From Ruixingdingia sedimenti (GTDB lineage: Bacteria > Pseudomonadota > Alphaproteobacteria > Rhodobacterales > Rhodobacteraceae): 64,000 nt of DNA. How positions within the stretch are numbered: the first letter of the stretch is position 1; each line of letters begins with the position of its first letter. The notes below the pieces were generated by a model, which was not told the origin of the DNA, searched no databases, and worked only from the letters and a program-made list of their open reading frames with translations. The stretch lies in the NCBI RefSeq assembly GCF_031432425.1, contig NZ_JAVKPH010000020.1:1-64000 (forward strand). The letters are read 5' to 3'. Below, piece by piece: positions 42,789-51,762 of this stretch. Both the position numbers and the translations under genes were made by a program.

Positions 42789-42890
42789 GGCCGGGGCCTA
42801 GCGCGCCGCCCGCGGGCTGGCAAGGGGGAAGCCCTACACATCCCCGCCCCGAGTGCCTATGGTGAAGGGATCGGCGGGGCGAGGGCGGCC

Positions 42891-44312
42891 ATGGGGCTTC
42901 AGGAACTGGCGCAGGATGTTGCGCATGGGGTGGAAACGCGGCTCGCCTCGGTCACGGAATCGCTGTTCGATCCGGTGATCCGGCTGGGGGTGACGGGGCT
43001 GGCGCGGGCGGGCAAGACGGTGTTCATCACCTCGCTGGTGTCGAACCTGATGGACCGCGGGCGCATGCCGCAGCTGCGCGCCGCGGCCGAGGGGCGGATC
43101 GAGGCGGTGTGGTTGCAGCCGCAGCCCGACGACACCGTGGCGCGGTTCGACTACGAGGGCCACCGCGCCGCGCTGACGGGCGATGCCCCGCGCTGGCCGG
43201 ACTCCACCCGGGCGGTATCGGAACTGCGGCTGTCGTTCCGGCTGCGGCCCTCGGGGCTTTTGGGCGGGCTGCGGGGGCCGAAGCGGCTGCATCTCGACAT
43301 CATCGACTATCCGGGCGAATGGCTGCTGGACCTGACGCTGCTGGACAAGGGCTATCAGGACTGGGCGGCGCAGGTGCTGGACCGGTTGGCGCGGCGGCCC
43401 GAGGGCGCGGCCTATCTGGCCCGCGTTCAGGCGGCCGATGCCGCCGCCCGGCTGGACGAGGCGCAGGCGCAGGGCCTTGCCGCCGACTATACCGCCTGCC
43501 TGTCGGCGCTGCGGGCGGCGGGGCTGTCGGATGTGACGCCGGGCCGGTTCCTGATGCCCGGGGATCTGGCCGGGTCGCCCGCGCTGACCTTCGCCCCCCT
43601 GCCGCGCCCCGACAATCCGCCCCGAGGCAGCCTGTGGCGGGAAATGGAACGGCGCTACGATGCCTACCGCACCCGCGTCGTCCGCCCGTTTTTCCGCGAC
43701 CATTTCGCCCGGATCGACCGGCAGGTGGTGCTGGTCGATGCGCTCGGCGCGATCCACAACGGCCCCGCGGCGGTGGAGGATCTGCGCCGCACGCTGGCCG
43801 ATGTGCTGACCGCCTTCCGCCCCGGGCGCAACGGGGTGCTGGCGGAACTGGTGCGGGGGCGGCGGGTGGAACGGATCCTCTTCGCCGCGACCCGGGCCGA
43901 CCATCTGCACCACACGCAGCACCCCCGGCTGGCCGCCATCCTCGCCGCGCTGCTGCGCGAAGCGAAGGACCGCGCGGATTTCGCCGGGGCGGAAACCGCG
44001 GCGATGGCCATCGCATCCCTGCGCGCGACGACAGAGGCAGAGGTGCCCGTGGCGGGCGGGCGCATGGTGCAGGGGGTGCGCGGCACGCTGTTGTCCACCG
44101 GCAGGCAGGCGCTGATGTATGCGGGCGAACTGCCCGCCGACCCCGCCCGCCTGCTGTCGCCCGCGCGCGAGGGGGCGGAGGGGTGGCTGGATGCCGATTA
44201 TGCGGTGATGACCTTGGCGCCCGCGCGGATGGCTCTGGTCCCGGGCGAGGGGCTGCCCCATATCCGGCTGGACCGCGCCGCCGAATTCCTGCTGGGCGAC
44301 CGGCTGCGCTGA
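42891..44312 (+). CDS. ycjX: YcjX family GTPase-like protein
   Basis: A 473-residue DUF463 protein. The P-loop GLARAGKT is at residues 36-43 (LGVTGLARAGKTVFITSLV); LHLDIIDYPGEWLLDLTLL and WREMERRYDAYRTRVVRPFF follow as family landmarks. The ATG at 42891 follows GGGCGGCC; an open frame continuing far upstream is non-coding shadow. Members are stress-related and always paired with a YcjF-like membrane protein, as here. Biochemical role unknown. Confidence 0.93.
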   Translation: MGLQELAQDVAHGVETRLASVTESLFDPVIRLGVTGLARAGKTVFITSLVSNLMDRGRMPQLRAAAEGRIEAVWLQPQPDDTVARFDYEGHRAALTGDAPRWPDSTRAVSELRLSFRLRPSGLLGGLRGPKRLHLDIIDYPGEWLLDLTLLDKGYQDWAAQVLDRLARRPEGAAYLARVQAADAAARLDEAQAQGLAADYTACLSALRAAGLSDVTPGRFLMPGDLAGSPALTFAPLPRPDNPPRGSLWREMERRYDAYRTRVVRPFFRDHFARIDRQVVLVDALGAIHNGPAAVEDLRRTLADVLTAFRPGRNGVLAELVRGRRVERILFAATRADHLHHTQHPRLAAILAALLREAKDRADFAGAETAAMAIASLRATTEAEVPVAGGRMVQGVRGTLLSTGRQALMYAGELPADPARLLSPAREGAEGWLDADYAVMTLAPARMALVPGEGLPHIRLDRAAEFLLGDRLR

Positions 44313-44324
44313 GCGGAGGACCGC

Positions 44325-45350
44325 ATGACCGACCCCAGGGATGACCTGAACCGCCCCATTGTCGTGGAGTTGGACGAGGGCGAGGCGCCTTCGCCCGCGC
44401 TGGCCCCGCCGGTGCCCGACGGGCCGGGGGCCGATGGTGCCGTCATGCAGCGCGCGATGCGGATCGGCGCGCGGCGGGGCTCGGCGGCGGGGCGGTTCTT
44501 TCTTTGGGCCCTGGGGGCGCTCTTCACCTTCGTGATCTCGGTCGCGGCCTGGGATTATGTGTGGGGGCTGGTGGCGCGCAACGCGGTGCTGGGGGCGATC
44601 GCCACGGTGCTGCTGGCGGCGGTGGTGATCGGCGCGCTGGTGCTGGCGCTGCGCGAGGCGGTGGCGTTTTCGCGCATCGCCCGCATCGACGGGCTGCGCG
44701 CGCGGGCCGCCGCGGTGCTGGTGCAGGGCGATCTGCCGGGCGCGCGGGCGGTGCTGGCGGAACTGGACCGCCTTTATGCCGGCCGGCCCGAATCCGCCCG
44801 CGCGCGGCAGCGGCTGGCGGAACTGGCGCCGGAACTGCTCGATGCCGATGCGATATTGTCGCTGGCGGAAACCGAACTGCTGGCGCCCCTCGACCGCGCC
44901 GCGACGGCGGAAATCGAGGCCGCATCCCGCGCCGTCGCCGCCACCACCGCGCTGGTGCCGCTGGCGCTGGCCGACGTGGCGGTGGCGCTTGGCGCGAACC
45001 TGCGCATGATCCGCCGCATCGCCGAAATCTACGGCGGGCGGGCAGGGTCGTTCGGCAGCTGGCGGCTGATGCGGCGGGTGTTCACCCATCTGCTGGCCAC
45101 CGGGGCGGTGGCGGTGGGCGACGACCTCATATCCTCGGTCGCGGGGGGCGGCGCGCTGGCCCGCCTGTCGCGCCGTTTCGGCGAGGGGGTGGTGAACGGC
45201 GCGCTGACCGCGCGGGTGGGCATCGCGGCGCTGGAGGTCTGCCGCCCGCTGCCCTTCGCCGCCATGGCCGAACCGCGCATCACCGCGATTCTGGGCCGCA
45301 GCCTGACCGGGCTTTTCGACCGCACCGGGCGCGACGGCGGGCCCGCCTGA
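44325..45350 (+). CDS. ycjF: YcjF family membrane protein (DUF697, TIGR01620)
   Basis: A 341-residue protein 12 bp after ycjX. A disordered acidic start (EGEAPSPALAPPVPDG) leads to two membrane helices (about 59-78 and 86-105), a helical middle and a DUF697-like C-terminal half with MRRVFTHLLATGAVAVGDDLI and RLSRRFGEGVVNGALTARVGIAALEVCRPLPF. Likely forms a unit with YcjX at the inner membrane; function unknown. Confidence 0.9.
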   Translation: MTDPRDDLNRPIVVELDEGEAPSPALAPPVPDGPGADGAVMQRAMRIGARRGSAAGRFFLWALGALFTFVISVAAWDYVWGLVARNAVLGAIATVLLAAVVIGALVLALREAVAFSRIARIDGLRARAAAVLVQGDLPGARAVLAELDRLYAGRPESARARQRLAELAPELLDADAILSLAETELLAPLDRAATAEIEAASRAVAATTALVPLALADVAVALGANLRMIRRIAEIYGGRAGSFGSWRLMRRVFTHLLATGAVAVGDDLISSVAGGGALARLSRRFGEGVVNGALTARVGIAALEVCRPLPFAAMAEPRITAILGRSLTGLFDRTGRDGGPA

Positions 45351-45355
45351 TCCAC

Positions 45356-45466
45356 TGGACCCTTCGCCGCGCTGCCGCTATAGAGCCCGCATGACCCTGC
45401 GCGCCGCAACAGTGATCCGAATTAGCGGCCCGGCGTCCTGATCCGTCAGGGCCGCCGGGGTCTTTT
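45356..45466 (+). promoter_or_regulatory. Promoter and candidate transcription attenuator of ileS
   Basis: TGGACC (45356-45361) and TATAGA (45379-45384), 17 bp apart, point to a start near 45391, the A of a short leader frame. Three mutually exclusive pairings are possible: GCCGC (45402-45406) with GCGGC (45425-45429); GCGGCCC (45425-45431) with GGGCCGC (45449-45455); and the terminator CCCGGCG (45429-45435) with CGCCGGG (45453-45459) plus inner CCTGA/TCAGG, followed by TCTTTT at 45461-45466. The layout is seen directly; attenuation by Ile-tRNA charging is inference. Confidence 0.55.
45391..45441 (+). CDS. Candidate ileS leader peptide, 16 residues
   Basis: ATG at 45391 to TGA at 45441 encodes MTLRAATVIRISGPAS, with isoleucine codons at 45415 (ATC) and 45421 (ATT, rare in this genome) and valine just before. 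It lies wholly upstream of ileS and its stop codon falls inside the terminator-like hairpin. With the predicted start of transcription at 45391 the message would be leaderless, as known for the trp leader of Sinorhizobium. Too short for statistics to prove coding. Confidence 0.45.
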   Translation: MTLRAATVIRISGPAS

Positions 45467-45502
45467 CGCCTTTCCCACCGGATCACGCCAAGGACCGCTT
45501 TC

Positions 45503-48496
45503 ATGTGCGCCGATACGCCCGACTACCGCGACACCGTTTTCCTGCCCGAGACCGATTTTCCCATGCGCGCCGGCCTGCCGCAGCGCGAACCCGACTGGCT
45601 GGCGCATTGGGCGCGGATCGGCATCTATGACCGGCTGCGGGAAAAGGCGGCAGGGCGCACGCCCTTCACCCTGCATGACGGCCCCCCTTACGCGAACGGC
45701 AACCTGCATATCGGCCATGCGCTGAACAAGGTGCTCAAGGATTTCATCGTCCGGTCGCAGCAGATGCTGGGCCATGACGCGCGCTATGTGCCGGGCTGGG
45801 ATTGCCACGGCCTGCCGATCGAATGGAAGATCGAGGAACAGTACCGCGCCAAGGGCCTGAACAAGGACGAGGTGGATGTGGTCGCCTTCCGCCAGGAATG
45901 CCGCCGCTTTGCCGAACACTGGATCGACGTGCAGCGCGAGGAGTTCAAGCGCCTCGGCGTCACCGGCAACTGGGCCGACCCCTACCTGACGATGGATTTC
46001 CACGCCGAGGCGGTGATCGCCGAGGAATTCATGAAGTTCCTCATGAACGGGTCGCTCTATCAGGGGTCCAAGCCCGTGATGTGGTCGCCGGTGGAAAAGA
46101 CCGCACTGGCCGAGGCAGAGGTGGAATACCACGACCACACCAGCCACACGATCTGGGTGCGGTTCAAAGTCGTTGAGGCACCGAACGCTAACGATCCGCT
46201 GCCTGGAACGATCGACCAGCAGTTTACGCCGATCAAGGACCGTGAACTGGGTTCGGTGCGCGCAAACCCCGCTGCGACAGCGCGATTGGCTGACGCATCT
46301 GTCGTGATCTGGACAACGACTCCTTGGACGATCCCTCAGAACCGGGCGGTGGCGTTCAGTCCAGATGTTGCTTACGGTCTTTACATCGTGATCGACAATA
46401 CTACGGAAGGCGCATCGGCTAAGGCGGGTGAGTTGCTACTCATTGCCGACAATCTGGCAGGGGCTTGTCAGCAAGCATCGCGGGCGACGTTCCAGAAGGT
46501 GCGGAGCGTGTCACGCGAAGAGTTGGCTTCTATGATCCTTGCCCATCCCTATCGCGGCCTGCCCGAGGGCAAGGGTGAGTGGGACTATGACGTGCCGCTG
46601 CTGCCGGGCGATCATGTGACCGACGATGCGGGCACCGGGTTCGTGCATACCGCGCCCTCGCATGGGGACGACGACTATCAGATGGGTCTGAAATTCGGCC
46701 TGCCGATGACCTGGAACGTCGAGCCCGACGGGTCCTACCGGCAGGATCTGCCGGTGTTCGGCGGCCAGCACATCATCCTGCCCGATGGCAAGGAAGGCCC
46801 GGCGAATGTCAGCAACATCAAGGCGCTGGCGGGGCAGGGGGCGCTGCTGGCCAAGGGCAGGATGAAGCATTCCTACCCGCATAGCTGGCGGTCCAAGGCG
46901 CCGCTGATCTACCGCAACACGCCGCAGTGGTTCGCCGCCATCGACAAGGTGCTCGACGACGGGATGGGCACTTTTGGCGACACGATCCGGCGGCGTGCGC
47001 TGACCTCGATCACGCAACTGGTGGAATTCACCCCGGTCTCGGGGCGCAACCGGCTGCATTCCATGATCGAGGCGCGGCCGGACTGGGTGCTGAGCCGCCA
47101 GCGCGCCTGGGGCGTGCCGCTGACCTGTTTCGTGAAAAAGGGCGCCAAACCGACCGACCCGGATTTCCTGTTGAAGAACGCGCAGGTCAACGCCCGCATC
47201 GTCGCGGCGTTCGAGGCCGAAGGCGCCGATGTCTGGTATGTGCAAGGATTCAAGGAAAAGATCCTGCAAGGCATCGTCGATCCGTCGGATTATGAACAGA
47301 TCTTCGACGTGCTGGACGTGTGGTTCGATTCTGGGTCCACCCATGCCTTCGTGCTGCGCGACCGCCCCGACGGCACCGCGGACGGGATCGCGGACCTTTA
47401 CCTCGAGGGCACCGACCAGCACCGGGGCTGGTTCCATTCCTCGATGCTGCAAGCCTGCGGCACCAAGGGCCGTGCGCCCTACCGGGGCGTGCTGACGCAT
47501 GGCTTCACGCTGGACGAGAAGGGCATGAAGATGTCCAAGTCGCTCGGCAATACCGTCGCGCCGCAAGCGGTGATCGACGAATACGGCGCCGATATCCTGC
47601 GGCTGTGGGTGGCGCAGTCGGATTACACCGCCGACCTGCGCATCGGGAAGGAAATCCTCAAGGGCGTTGCCGACAGCTATCGCCGGCTGCGCAACACCAT
47701 GCGCTTCCTGCTGGGCAACCTCGCCGGGTTCACCGAAGAAGAACGGGTGGAACCCGCCGCGATGCCGGAACTGGAACGCTGGGTCCTGCACCGGCTGGCC
47801 GAACTGGACGCCGAGGTCCGCAAGGGCTACGCCGCCTACGACTTCCAGGGCGTGTTCCAGAAGCTTTTCACTTTTGCGACATCCGACCTGTCGGCTTTCT
47901 ACTTCGACGTGCGGAAAGATGCACTTTACTGCGATCCGCCCGCATCCGCCCGCCGCCGTGCCTGCCGCACGGTGCTGGACATCCTGTTCCACCGGCTGAC
48001 CACCTGGCTGGCCCCCATCCTCGTCTTCACGATGGAGGATGTGTGGCTGTCGCGCTTTCCGGGCGCGGACAGTTCCGTCCACTTGCAGGACATGCCCGCC
48101 ACGCCCGCCGGCTGGCTGGACGAGGCGCTGGCGCAGAAATGGCAGGGCATCCGCCAGACCCGCCGCGCCGTGACCGCCGCGCTGGAGGTGCAGCGCGCGG
48201 CCAAGGTCATCGGGGCGAGCCTGGAGGCCGCGCCGGTCGTCCATGTCGCCGATGCGGGCGTGCTGGCGGCGTTGAAGGGGGTGGATTTCGCCGAACTCTG
48301 CATCACCTCCGCCATCGTGCTGACGGGCGACCCCGAACCGGCAGAGGCGTTCCGCCTGCCCGAGGTGCCGGGCGTGGGCGTGGTGTTCGAAAAGGCGGAA
48401 GGCGAGAAATGCGCCCGCTGCTGGCAGATCCTGCCCGATGTGGGCAGCCATGCGCATGCCCATACCTGCAAACGCTGCAACGACGCGCTGGCCTGA
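45503..48496 (+). CDS. ileS: Isoleucyl-tRNA synthetase
   Basis: A 997-residue class I synthetase. HIGH is at residues 69-72 (NGNLHIGHALN) and KMSKS at 676-680; the editing (CP1) domain has W270-T-T-T-P-W-T. The C-terminal zinc site is CARCW ... CKRC. At 997 residues it is longer than typical alphaproteobacterial IleS. Codons 222-346 (46166-46540) use far more A/T-ending codons than the rest and include a stretch before the WTTTPWT motif that looks like an insertion, so this part was probably exchanged by recombination. Transcription may be attenuated by the leader at 45391. Confidence 0.98.
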   Translation: MCADTPDYRDTVFLPETDFPMRAGLPQREPDWLAHWARIGIYDRLREKAAGRTPFTLHDGPPYANGNLHIGHALNKVLKDFIVRSQQMLGHDARYVPGWDCHGLPIEWKIEEQYRAKGLNKDEVDVVAFRQECRRFAEHWIDVQREEFKRLGVTGNWADPYLTMDFHAEAVIAEEFMKFLMNGSLYQGSKPVMWSPVEKTALAEAEVEYHDHTSHTIWVRFKVVEAPNANDPLPGTIDQQFTPIKDRELGSVRANPAATARLADASVVIWTTTPWTIPQNRAVAFSPDVAYGLYIVIDNTTEGASAKAGELLLIADNLAGACQQASRATFQKVRSVSREELASMILAHPYRGLPEGKGEWDYDVPLLPGDHVTDDAGTGFVHTAPSHGDDDYQMGLKFGLPMTWNVEPDGSYRQDLPVFGGQHIILPDGKEGPANVSNIKALAGQGALLAKGRMKHSYPHSWRSKAPLIYRNTPQWFAAIDKVLDDGMGTFGDTIRRRALTSITQLVEFTPVSGRNRLHSMIEARPDWVLSRQRAWGVPLTCFVKKGAKPTDPDFLLKNAQVNARIVAAFEAEGADVWYVQGFKEKILQGIVDPSDYEQIFDVLDVWFDSGSTHAFVLRDRPDGTADGIADLYLEGTDQHRGWFHSSMLQACGTKGRAPYRGVLTHGFTLDEKGMKMSKSLGNTVAPQAVIDEYGADILRLWVAQSDYTADLRIGKEILKGVADSYRRLRNTMRFLLGNLAGFTEEERVEPAAMPELERWVLHRLAELDAEVRKGYAAYDFQGVFQKLFTFATSDLSAFYFDVRKDALYCDPPASARRRACRTVLDILFHRLTTWLAPILVFTMEDVWLSRFPGADSSVHLQDMPATPAGWLDEALAQKWQGIRQTRRAVTAALEVQRAAKVIGASLEAAPVVHVADAGVLAALKGVDFAELCITSAIVLTGDPEPAEAFRLPEVPGVGVVFEKAEGEKCARCWQILPDVGSHAHAHTCKRCNDALA
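46166..46540 (+). other. Compositionally atypical segment inside the ileS editing domain
   Basis: From codon AAA at 46166 to CTT at 46538 the third positions shift from almost all G/C to a mixture (GTT, GCA, GCT, CCT, TCT, CTA, ATT, ACT, TGT are frequent), and return abruptly to G/C-ending codons at both edges. The frame is intact. The segment encodes residues 222-346 of the CP1 editing domain, including the WTTTPWT motif. It looks like a homologous-replacement tract from a lower-GC donor. Confidence 0.75.
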
Positions 48497-48503
48497 TCGC
48501 GGG

Positions 48504-48529
48504 CCCCGCCGCGTTCAGGCGCGGCGGGG
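48504..48529. terminator. GC hairpin between convergent ileS and pcs
   Basis: CCCCGCCGCG (48504-48513) pairs perfectly with CGCGGCGGGG (48520-48529) around a 6-nt loop containing the pcs stop codon, just after the ileS stop. No T tract; likely bidirectional transcription stop. Confidence 0.5.
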
Positions 48530-49210
48530 CGGCACGATCTGCTGCGCGATGCCCACCAGCACCAGATAGACCGAGGTCACGACCAGCCCCCAATGCGCCC
48601 AGCTTTCGGGGTGGAAATCCACCACCGCGGCCCAGGCGGCAAAGAAGGTCCAGGCCAGCGCCACCGGCAGCGTCACCCCCCGCCAGCGTTCCGTGCGTAC
48701 CGGGTGGACGAATTTCAGCGGCGTGAACATCGCCCCCGCCAGCACCACGACGATCGCCAGCGTCACCCAGAAATCGGGGTGCAGCGCAAAGATCACCACC
48801 GCCACCATGTTCCAGCAGGCGGGAAAGCCGGAAAACGAATTGTCCTTCGTCTTCATGCGCGTATCGGCGAAATAGAGCGCCGAGGCGAAGGTGATGACCC
48901 CGATCGCCACCCAGCCCGTCCAGCCGGGCAGCAAGCCGCTGGCGAACAGCGCATAGGCCGGGATGAACACATAGGTCAGGTAGTCGATGATCAGATCGAG
49001 GATCACCCCGTCGATCTGCGGCGCATGCATGCGCACGCCATAGCGGCGGGCGAGCGGGCCGTCGATGCCATCGACCACGAAGGCGACGACGAGCCAGCCG
49101 AACATCAGGCTCCACTGCGCCTGTACGGCGGCAAGCATCGCCAGCATCGAAAAGACCGCCCCCGTGGCGGTCAGCAGGTGGACGGAGTAGGCTTTGAAGA
49201 AGGGATTCAT
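48515..49210 (-). CDS. pcs: Phosphatidylcholine synthase
   Basis: A 231-residue inner-membrane CDP-alcohol phosphotransferase that joins choline to CDP-diacylglycerol. Start at 49210 (MNPFFKAYSVHLLTATGAVF). The catalytic motif appears as D47-G-I-D50-G-P-L-A54-R55 and later G68-V-I-L-D72-L-I-I-D76; the HAPQIDGVILDLIIDYLTY stretch is specific for Pcs. About eight hydrophobic helices. Gives the cell phosphatidylcholine directly from choline. Confidence 0.95.
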   Translation of the reverse strand: MNPFFKAYSVHLLTATGAVFSMLAMLAAVQAQWSLMFGWLVVAFVVDGIDGPLARRYGVRMHAPQIDGVILDLIIDYLTYVFIPAYALFASGLLPGWTGWVAIGVITFASALYFADTRMKTKDNSFSGFPACWNMVAVVIFALHPDFWVTLAIVVVLAGAMFTPLKFVHPVRTERWRGVTLPVALAWTFFAAWAAVVDFHPESWAHWGLVVTSVYLVLVGIAQQIVPPRRA

Positions 49211-49266
49211 CTGCTGGTGATGCGCGAAAACGGGTGGCGATGCAATGCGGCAGTGGGGGGAAGGCG

Positions 49267-50211
49267 TCACGCGCGCGGATGGGCGCGGTCGTAGACCTCC
49301 ATCAGCCGGGCGGCGTCGACGGCCGTATAGGCCTGCGTGGTGGACAGGGATTCGTGGCCCAGCAATTCCTGGATCGCGCGCAGGTCGCCCCCGGCCGACA
49401 GCAGATGCGTGGCGAAGGAATGGCGCAGCGCGTGGGGCGTCGCGGTCGCGGGCAGGCCGAGCCGGTGCCGCAGCCGTTCCATCGCCGCCTGCACGGGGCG
49501 AGGCGACAGCGGGCCGCCGCGGACGGCGCGAAAGAGGGGGGCCGCGGGTGTCAGGTCATGCGGGCAGGCCGCGACATAGGCCGCCACCGCCGCGCGGGCC
49601 GCGGGCAGCACCGGCACCATGCGCTGCTTGCCGCCCTTGCCGGTGATGCGCAGCGTATCGGGCAGGGGATGGGCGGCCCCGGTCAGCGCCAGCGCCTCGG
49701 ATATCCGCAGGCCGCAGCCGTAAAGCAGCGTCACCACCGCGGTGTCGCGCGCGCCGACCCAATCGTCGCGCGCATCCTCGCCCACCCCGTCCAGCACCGC
49801 GCGGGCGGCATCCTCGGCCAGCGGGCGGGGCAGTTTGCGGCGATAGCGCGGGCTGCGCGCGGCCAGAACGGCGGTGGCATCCGCCCCCTGCCGGTCGGCC
49901 AGCCAGCGGGTGAAGCCCTTGACCGCCGACAGCCGCCGCGCAGTGGACCGGGGCGAGACCCCGCGCGCGGATTCGGCGGCCATATAGGCGCGGATGTCGG
50001 CCTGCGGCAGGGTGGCCAGCGCCGCCAGCCCCTCGGCCCCGCCGCGATATTCGGCGAGGAAGGCCAGATACCGGCCCACGTCGCGGGCATAGGCCGAAAC
50101 CGTCGCCTCTGCCGCGCCGTCGAGCGCGCGCAGATGCGACAGCCATTGTTCCAGCGCGTCGCGCGCGGCGGGGGATATGGCCAGACTGCCCGTCATGGCC
50201 GGGCCGCTCAT
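49267..50211 (-). CDS. xerC: Tyrosine recombinase XerC
   Basis: A 314-residue integrase-family recombinase resolving chromosome dimers at dif. The N-terminal SAM-like DNA-binding domain (LEQWLSHLRALDGAAEATVSAYARDV) is followed by catalytic residues in order: R in YGCGLRISEAL, K in GKGGKQRMVPV, H and R in TPHALRHSFATHLL, H in LLGHESLSTTQ and Y in AYTAVD. Start at 50211 because its ATG overlaps the DUF484 stop; 50196 is an alternative. The DUF484-xerC pair is widely conserved. Confidence 0.95.
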   Translation of the reverse strand: MSGPAMTGSLAISPAARDALEQWLSHLRALDGAAEATVSAYARDVGRYLAFLAEYRGGAEGLAALATLPQADIRAYMAAESARGVSPRSTARRLSAVKGFTRWLADRQGADATAVLAARSPRYRRKLPRPLAEDAARAVLDGVGEDARDDWVGARDTAVVTLLYGCGLRISEALALTGAAHPLPDTLRITGKGGKQRMVPVLPAARAAVAAYVAACPHDLTPAAPLFRAVRGGPLSPRPVQAAMERLRHRLGLPATATPHALRHSFATHLLSAGGDLRAIQELLGHESLSTTQAYTAVDAARLMEVYDRAHPRA

Positions 50212-50924
50212 GACAGCCAGCGGCGCATCACCCGCTCGAACACCCCGGCGAAGAAGGCCAGCAGGTCGGTGCCATGCGTGGGGCGGAACTGGTGGGGATC
50301 CTCGGATCCCAGCACCAGCATCCCCGGCAGCCGCCCCTTGCCGAAGTCGAGCCGCATCATCGCCTCGGACCTTATATGTTCGGCCATAGCGCCATGCACG
50401 CGCGCCGAATCCGGGATCGCCTGCCGCAGCACGACCGTGCGCACCGGCACGTTGCGCCCGGCGGTCAGGTAATCGTCGATGAAGCCCGGTTCGGCCACGC
50501 ACAGAACCTCGCCCAACCGGCGGATGGCGGGGTCGTCGGGGTTCTGCACGCTTTCCAGCACCAGCCGGATCGAATCCACCCGCAGCGTTTCCGCCACCGG
50601 CCCGGCGAGGCCGGCGAGGAAATCCTCGAAGCTCAGCGGGTCGAGCATCGACAGGATCGCGCGGTGCACCATGTTGGTGCCGGCGAGGTTTTCATAGGCG
50701 GCGGCGATGACGGAACGGTGCGTGTCCTCCAGCCGGTCGAGCCGGCCTTCCAGACGCTTCATCGCCACGCCGCGCAGATCGACGATGTTCTCGCCCATCG
50801 CGCGGTCGTTCGCCGCGATCAGCGCGCGCATCATCTCGGCGTCCTCGAGGATCAGTTCGGGATCCGACAGGATCCTGTCGCGGATTTCCTCGCTGATGCC
50901 CTGCGCCCCTGCACTCTCGCCCAT
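50208..50924 (-). CDS. DUF484 family protein
   Basis: A 238-residue protein with a helical N-terminus (ISEEIRDRILSDPELILEDAEMMRAL) and a GAF-like C-terminal domain (RTVVLRQAIPDSARVHG, RLPGMLVLGSEDPHQF). Start at 50924, with AGGACGG upstream; 50966 is possible. DUF484 genes sit next to xerC in many proteobacteria, as here with a four-base overlap. Function unknown, perhaps linked to recombination. Confidence 0.92.
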   Translation of the reverse strand: MGESAGAQGISEEIRDRILSDPELILEDAEMMRALIAANDRAMGENIVDLRGVAMKRLEGRLDRLEDTHRSVIAAAYENLAGTNMVHRAILSMLDPLSFEDFLAGLAGPVAETLRVDSIRLVLESVQNPDDPAIRRLGEVLCVAEPGFIDDYLTAGRNVPVRTVVLRQAIPDSARVHGAMAEHIRSEAMMRLDFGKGRLPGMLVLGSEDPHQFRPTHGTDLLAFFAGVFERVMRRWLS

Positions 50925-50970
50925 GCCGTCCTGCCCGTTCACGTTTCCGTCCCGCGAGCCTAGCACCGGA

Positions 50971-51624
50971 TCACAGGATTTTCTGCCCCGTTTTCGCCCA
51001 GTCGGCCATGAACTGTTCCAGCCCCTTGTCGGTCAGGGGGTGGCTGGCCAGCGCCTTGATCACCGAAGGCGGCGCGGTCATCACGTCGGCGCCCACCAGG
51101 GCTGCCTGTTTCACATGGTTCACGCTGCGGATCGAGGCGGCGAGGATTTCGGTCTTGAAGTCGTAATTGTCATAGATCTGGCGGATTTCCGCGATCAGTT
51201 CCATGCCGTCGAGGTTGATATCGTCAAGCCGCCCGATGAAGGGGCTGATGAAGGTCGCCCCCGCCTTGGCCGCCAGAAGCGCCTGGTTGGCGCTGAAACA
51301 CAGCGTCACGTTGACCATGAAGCCCTCGGACGACAGCACCTTGCAGGTCTTGAGCCCGTCCCAGGTCAGCGGCACCTTGACGGCGATATTGGGGGCGATC
51401 GCGGCGAGCTTGCGGCCCTCTGCGATCATCTCGTCGGCTTTCAGCGCCACGACCTCGGCAGAGACGGGGCCGGCGACGATGCCGCAGATTTCCTTGGTGA
51501 CTTCGAGGATGTCGCGCCCCGACTTCAGGATCAGCGAGGGGTTGGTGGTCACGCCGTCGACCATGCCGAGATCGTTGAGTTCGGCGATGGCGGGCACGTC
51601 GGCGGTGTCGACGAAGAATTTCAT
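50971..51624 (-). CDS. fsa: Transaldolase/fructose-6-phosphate aldolase family (TalC/FSA)
   Basis: A 217-residue short transaldolase. Start at 51624 (MKFFVDTADVPAIAEL), with CAGGAG 5-10 nt upstream. The Schiff-base lysine is K83 in NIAVKVPLTWDG; GVTTNPSLILKSGRD, TLCFSANQALLAAKAGATFISPFIGR and GADVMTAPPSVI complete the family pattern. Catalyses transfer of a dihydroxyacetone unit in the pentose phosphate route, or aldol cleavage; the two cannot be separated by eye. Confidence 0.95.
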   Translation of the reverse strand: MKFFVDTADVPAIAELNDLGMVDGVTTNPSLILKSGRDILEVTKEICGIVAGPVSAEVVALKADEMIAEGRKLAAIAPNIAVKVPLTWDGLKTCKVLSSEGFMVNVTLCFSANQALLAAKAGATFISPFIGRLDDINLDGMELIAEIRQIYDNYDFKTEILAASIRSVNHVKQAALVGADVMTAPPSVIKALASHPLTDKGLEQFMADWAKTGQKIL

Positions 51625-51762
51625 GGCGGGCTCCTGCGGCCGGTGTGGGGTTGGCGCCCTCTTACCCCATGGGGCGGGGGGCCGGAAGGATTTTCGTCCG
51701 AAAGCGCGCGGCCCCGGCGGCGGGGCCTCGCGCCGCCGCGCCGCCTCCTGTAGGCAGGGGGC

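Noticed and set aside
40392..42890. Very long plus-strand frame opening far upstream of ycjX
   Set aside because: It is antisense to kynU and truA, has no family sequence, and the YcjX family start fits 42891.
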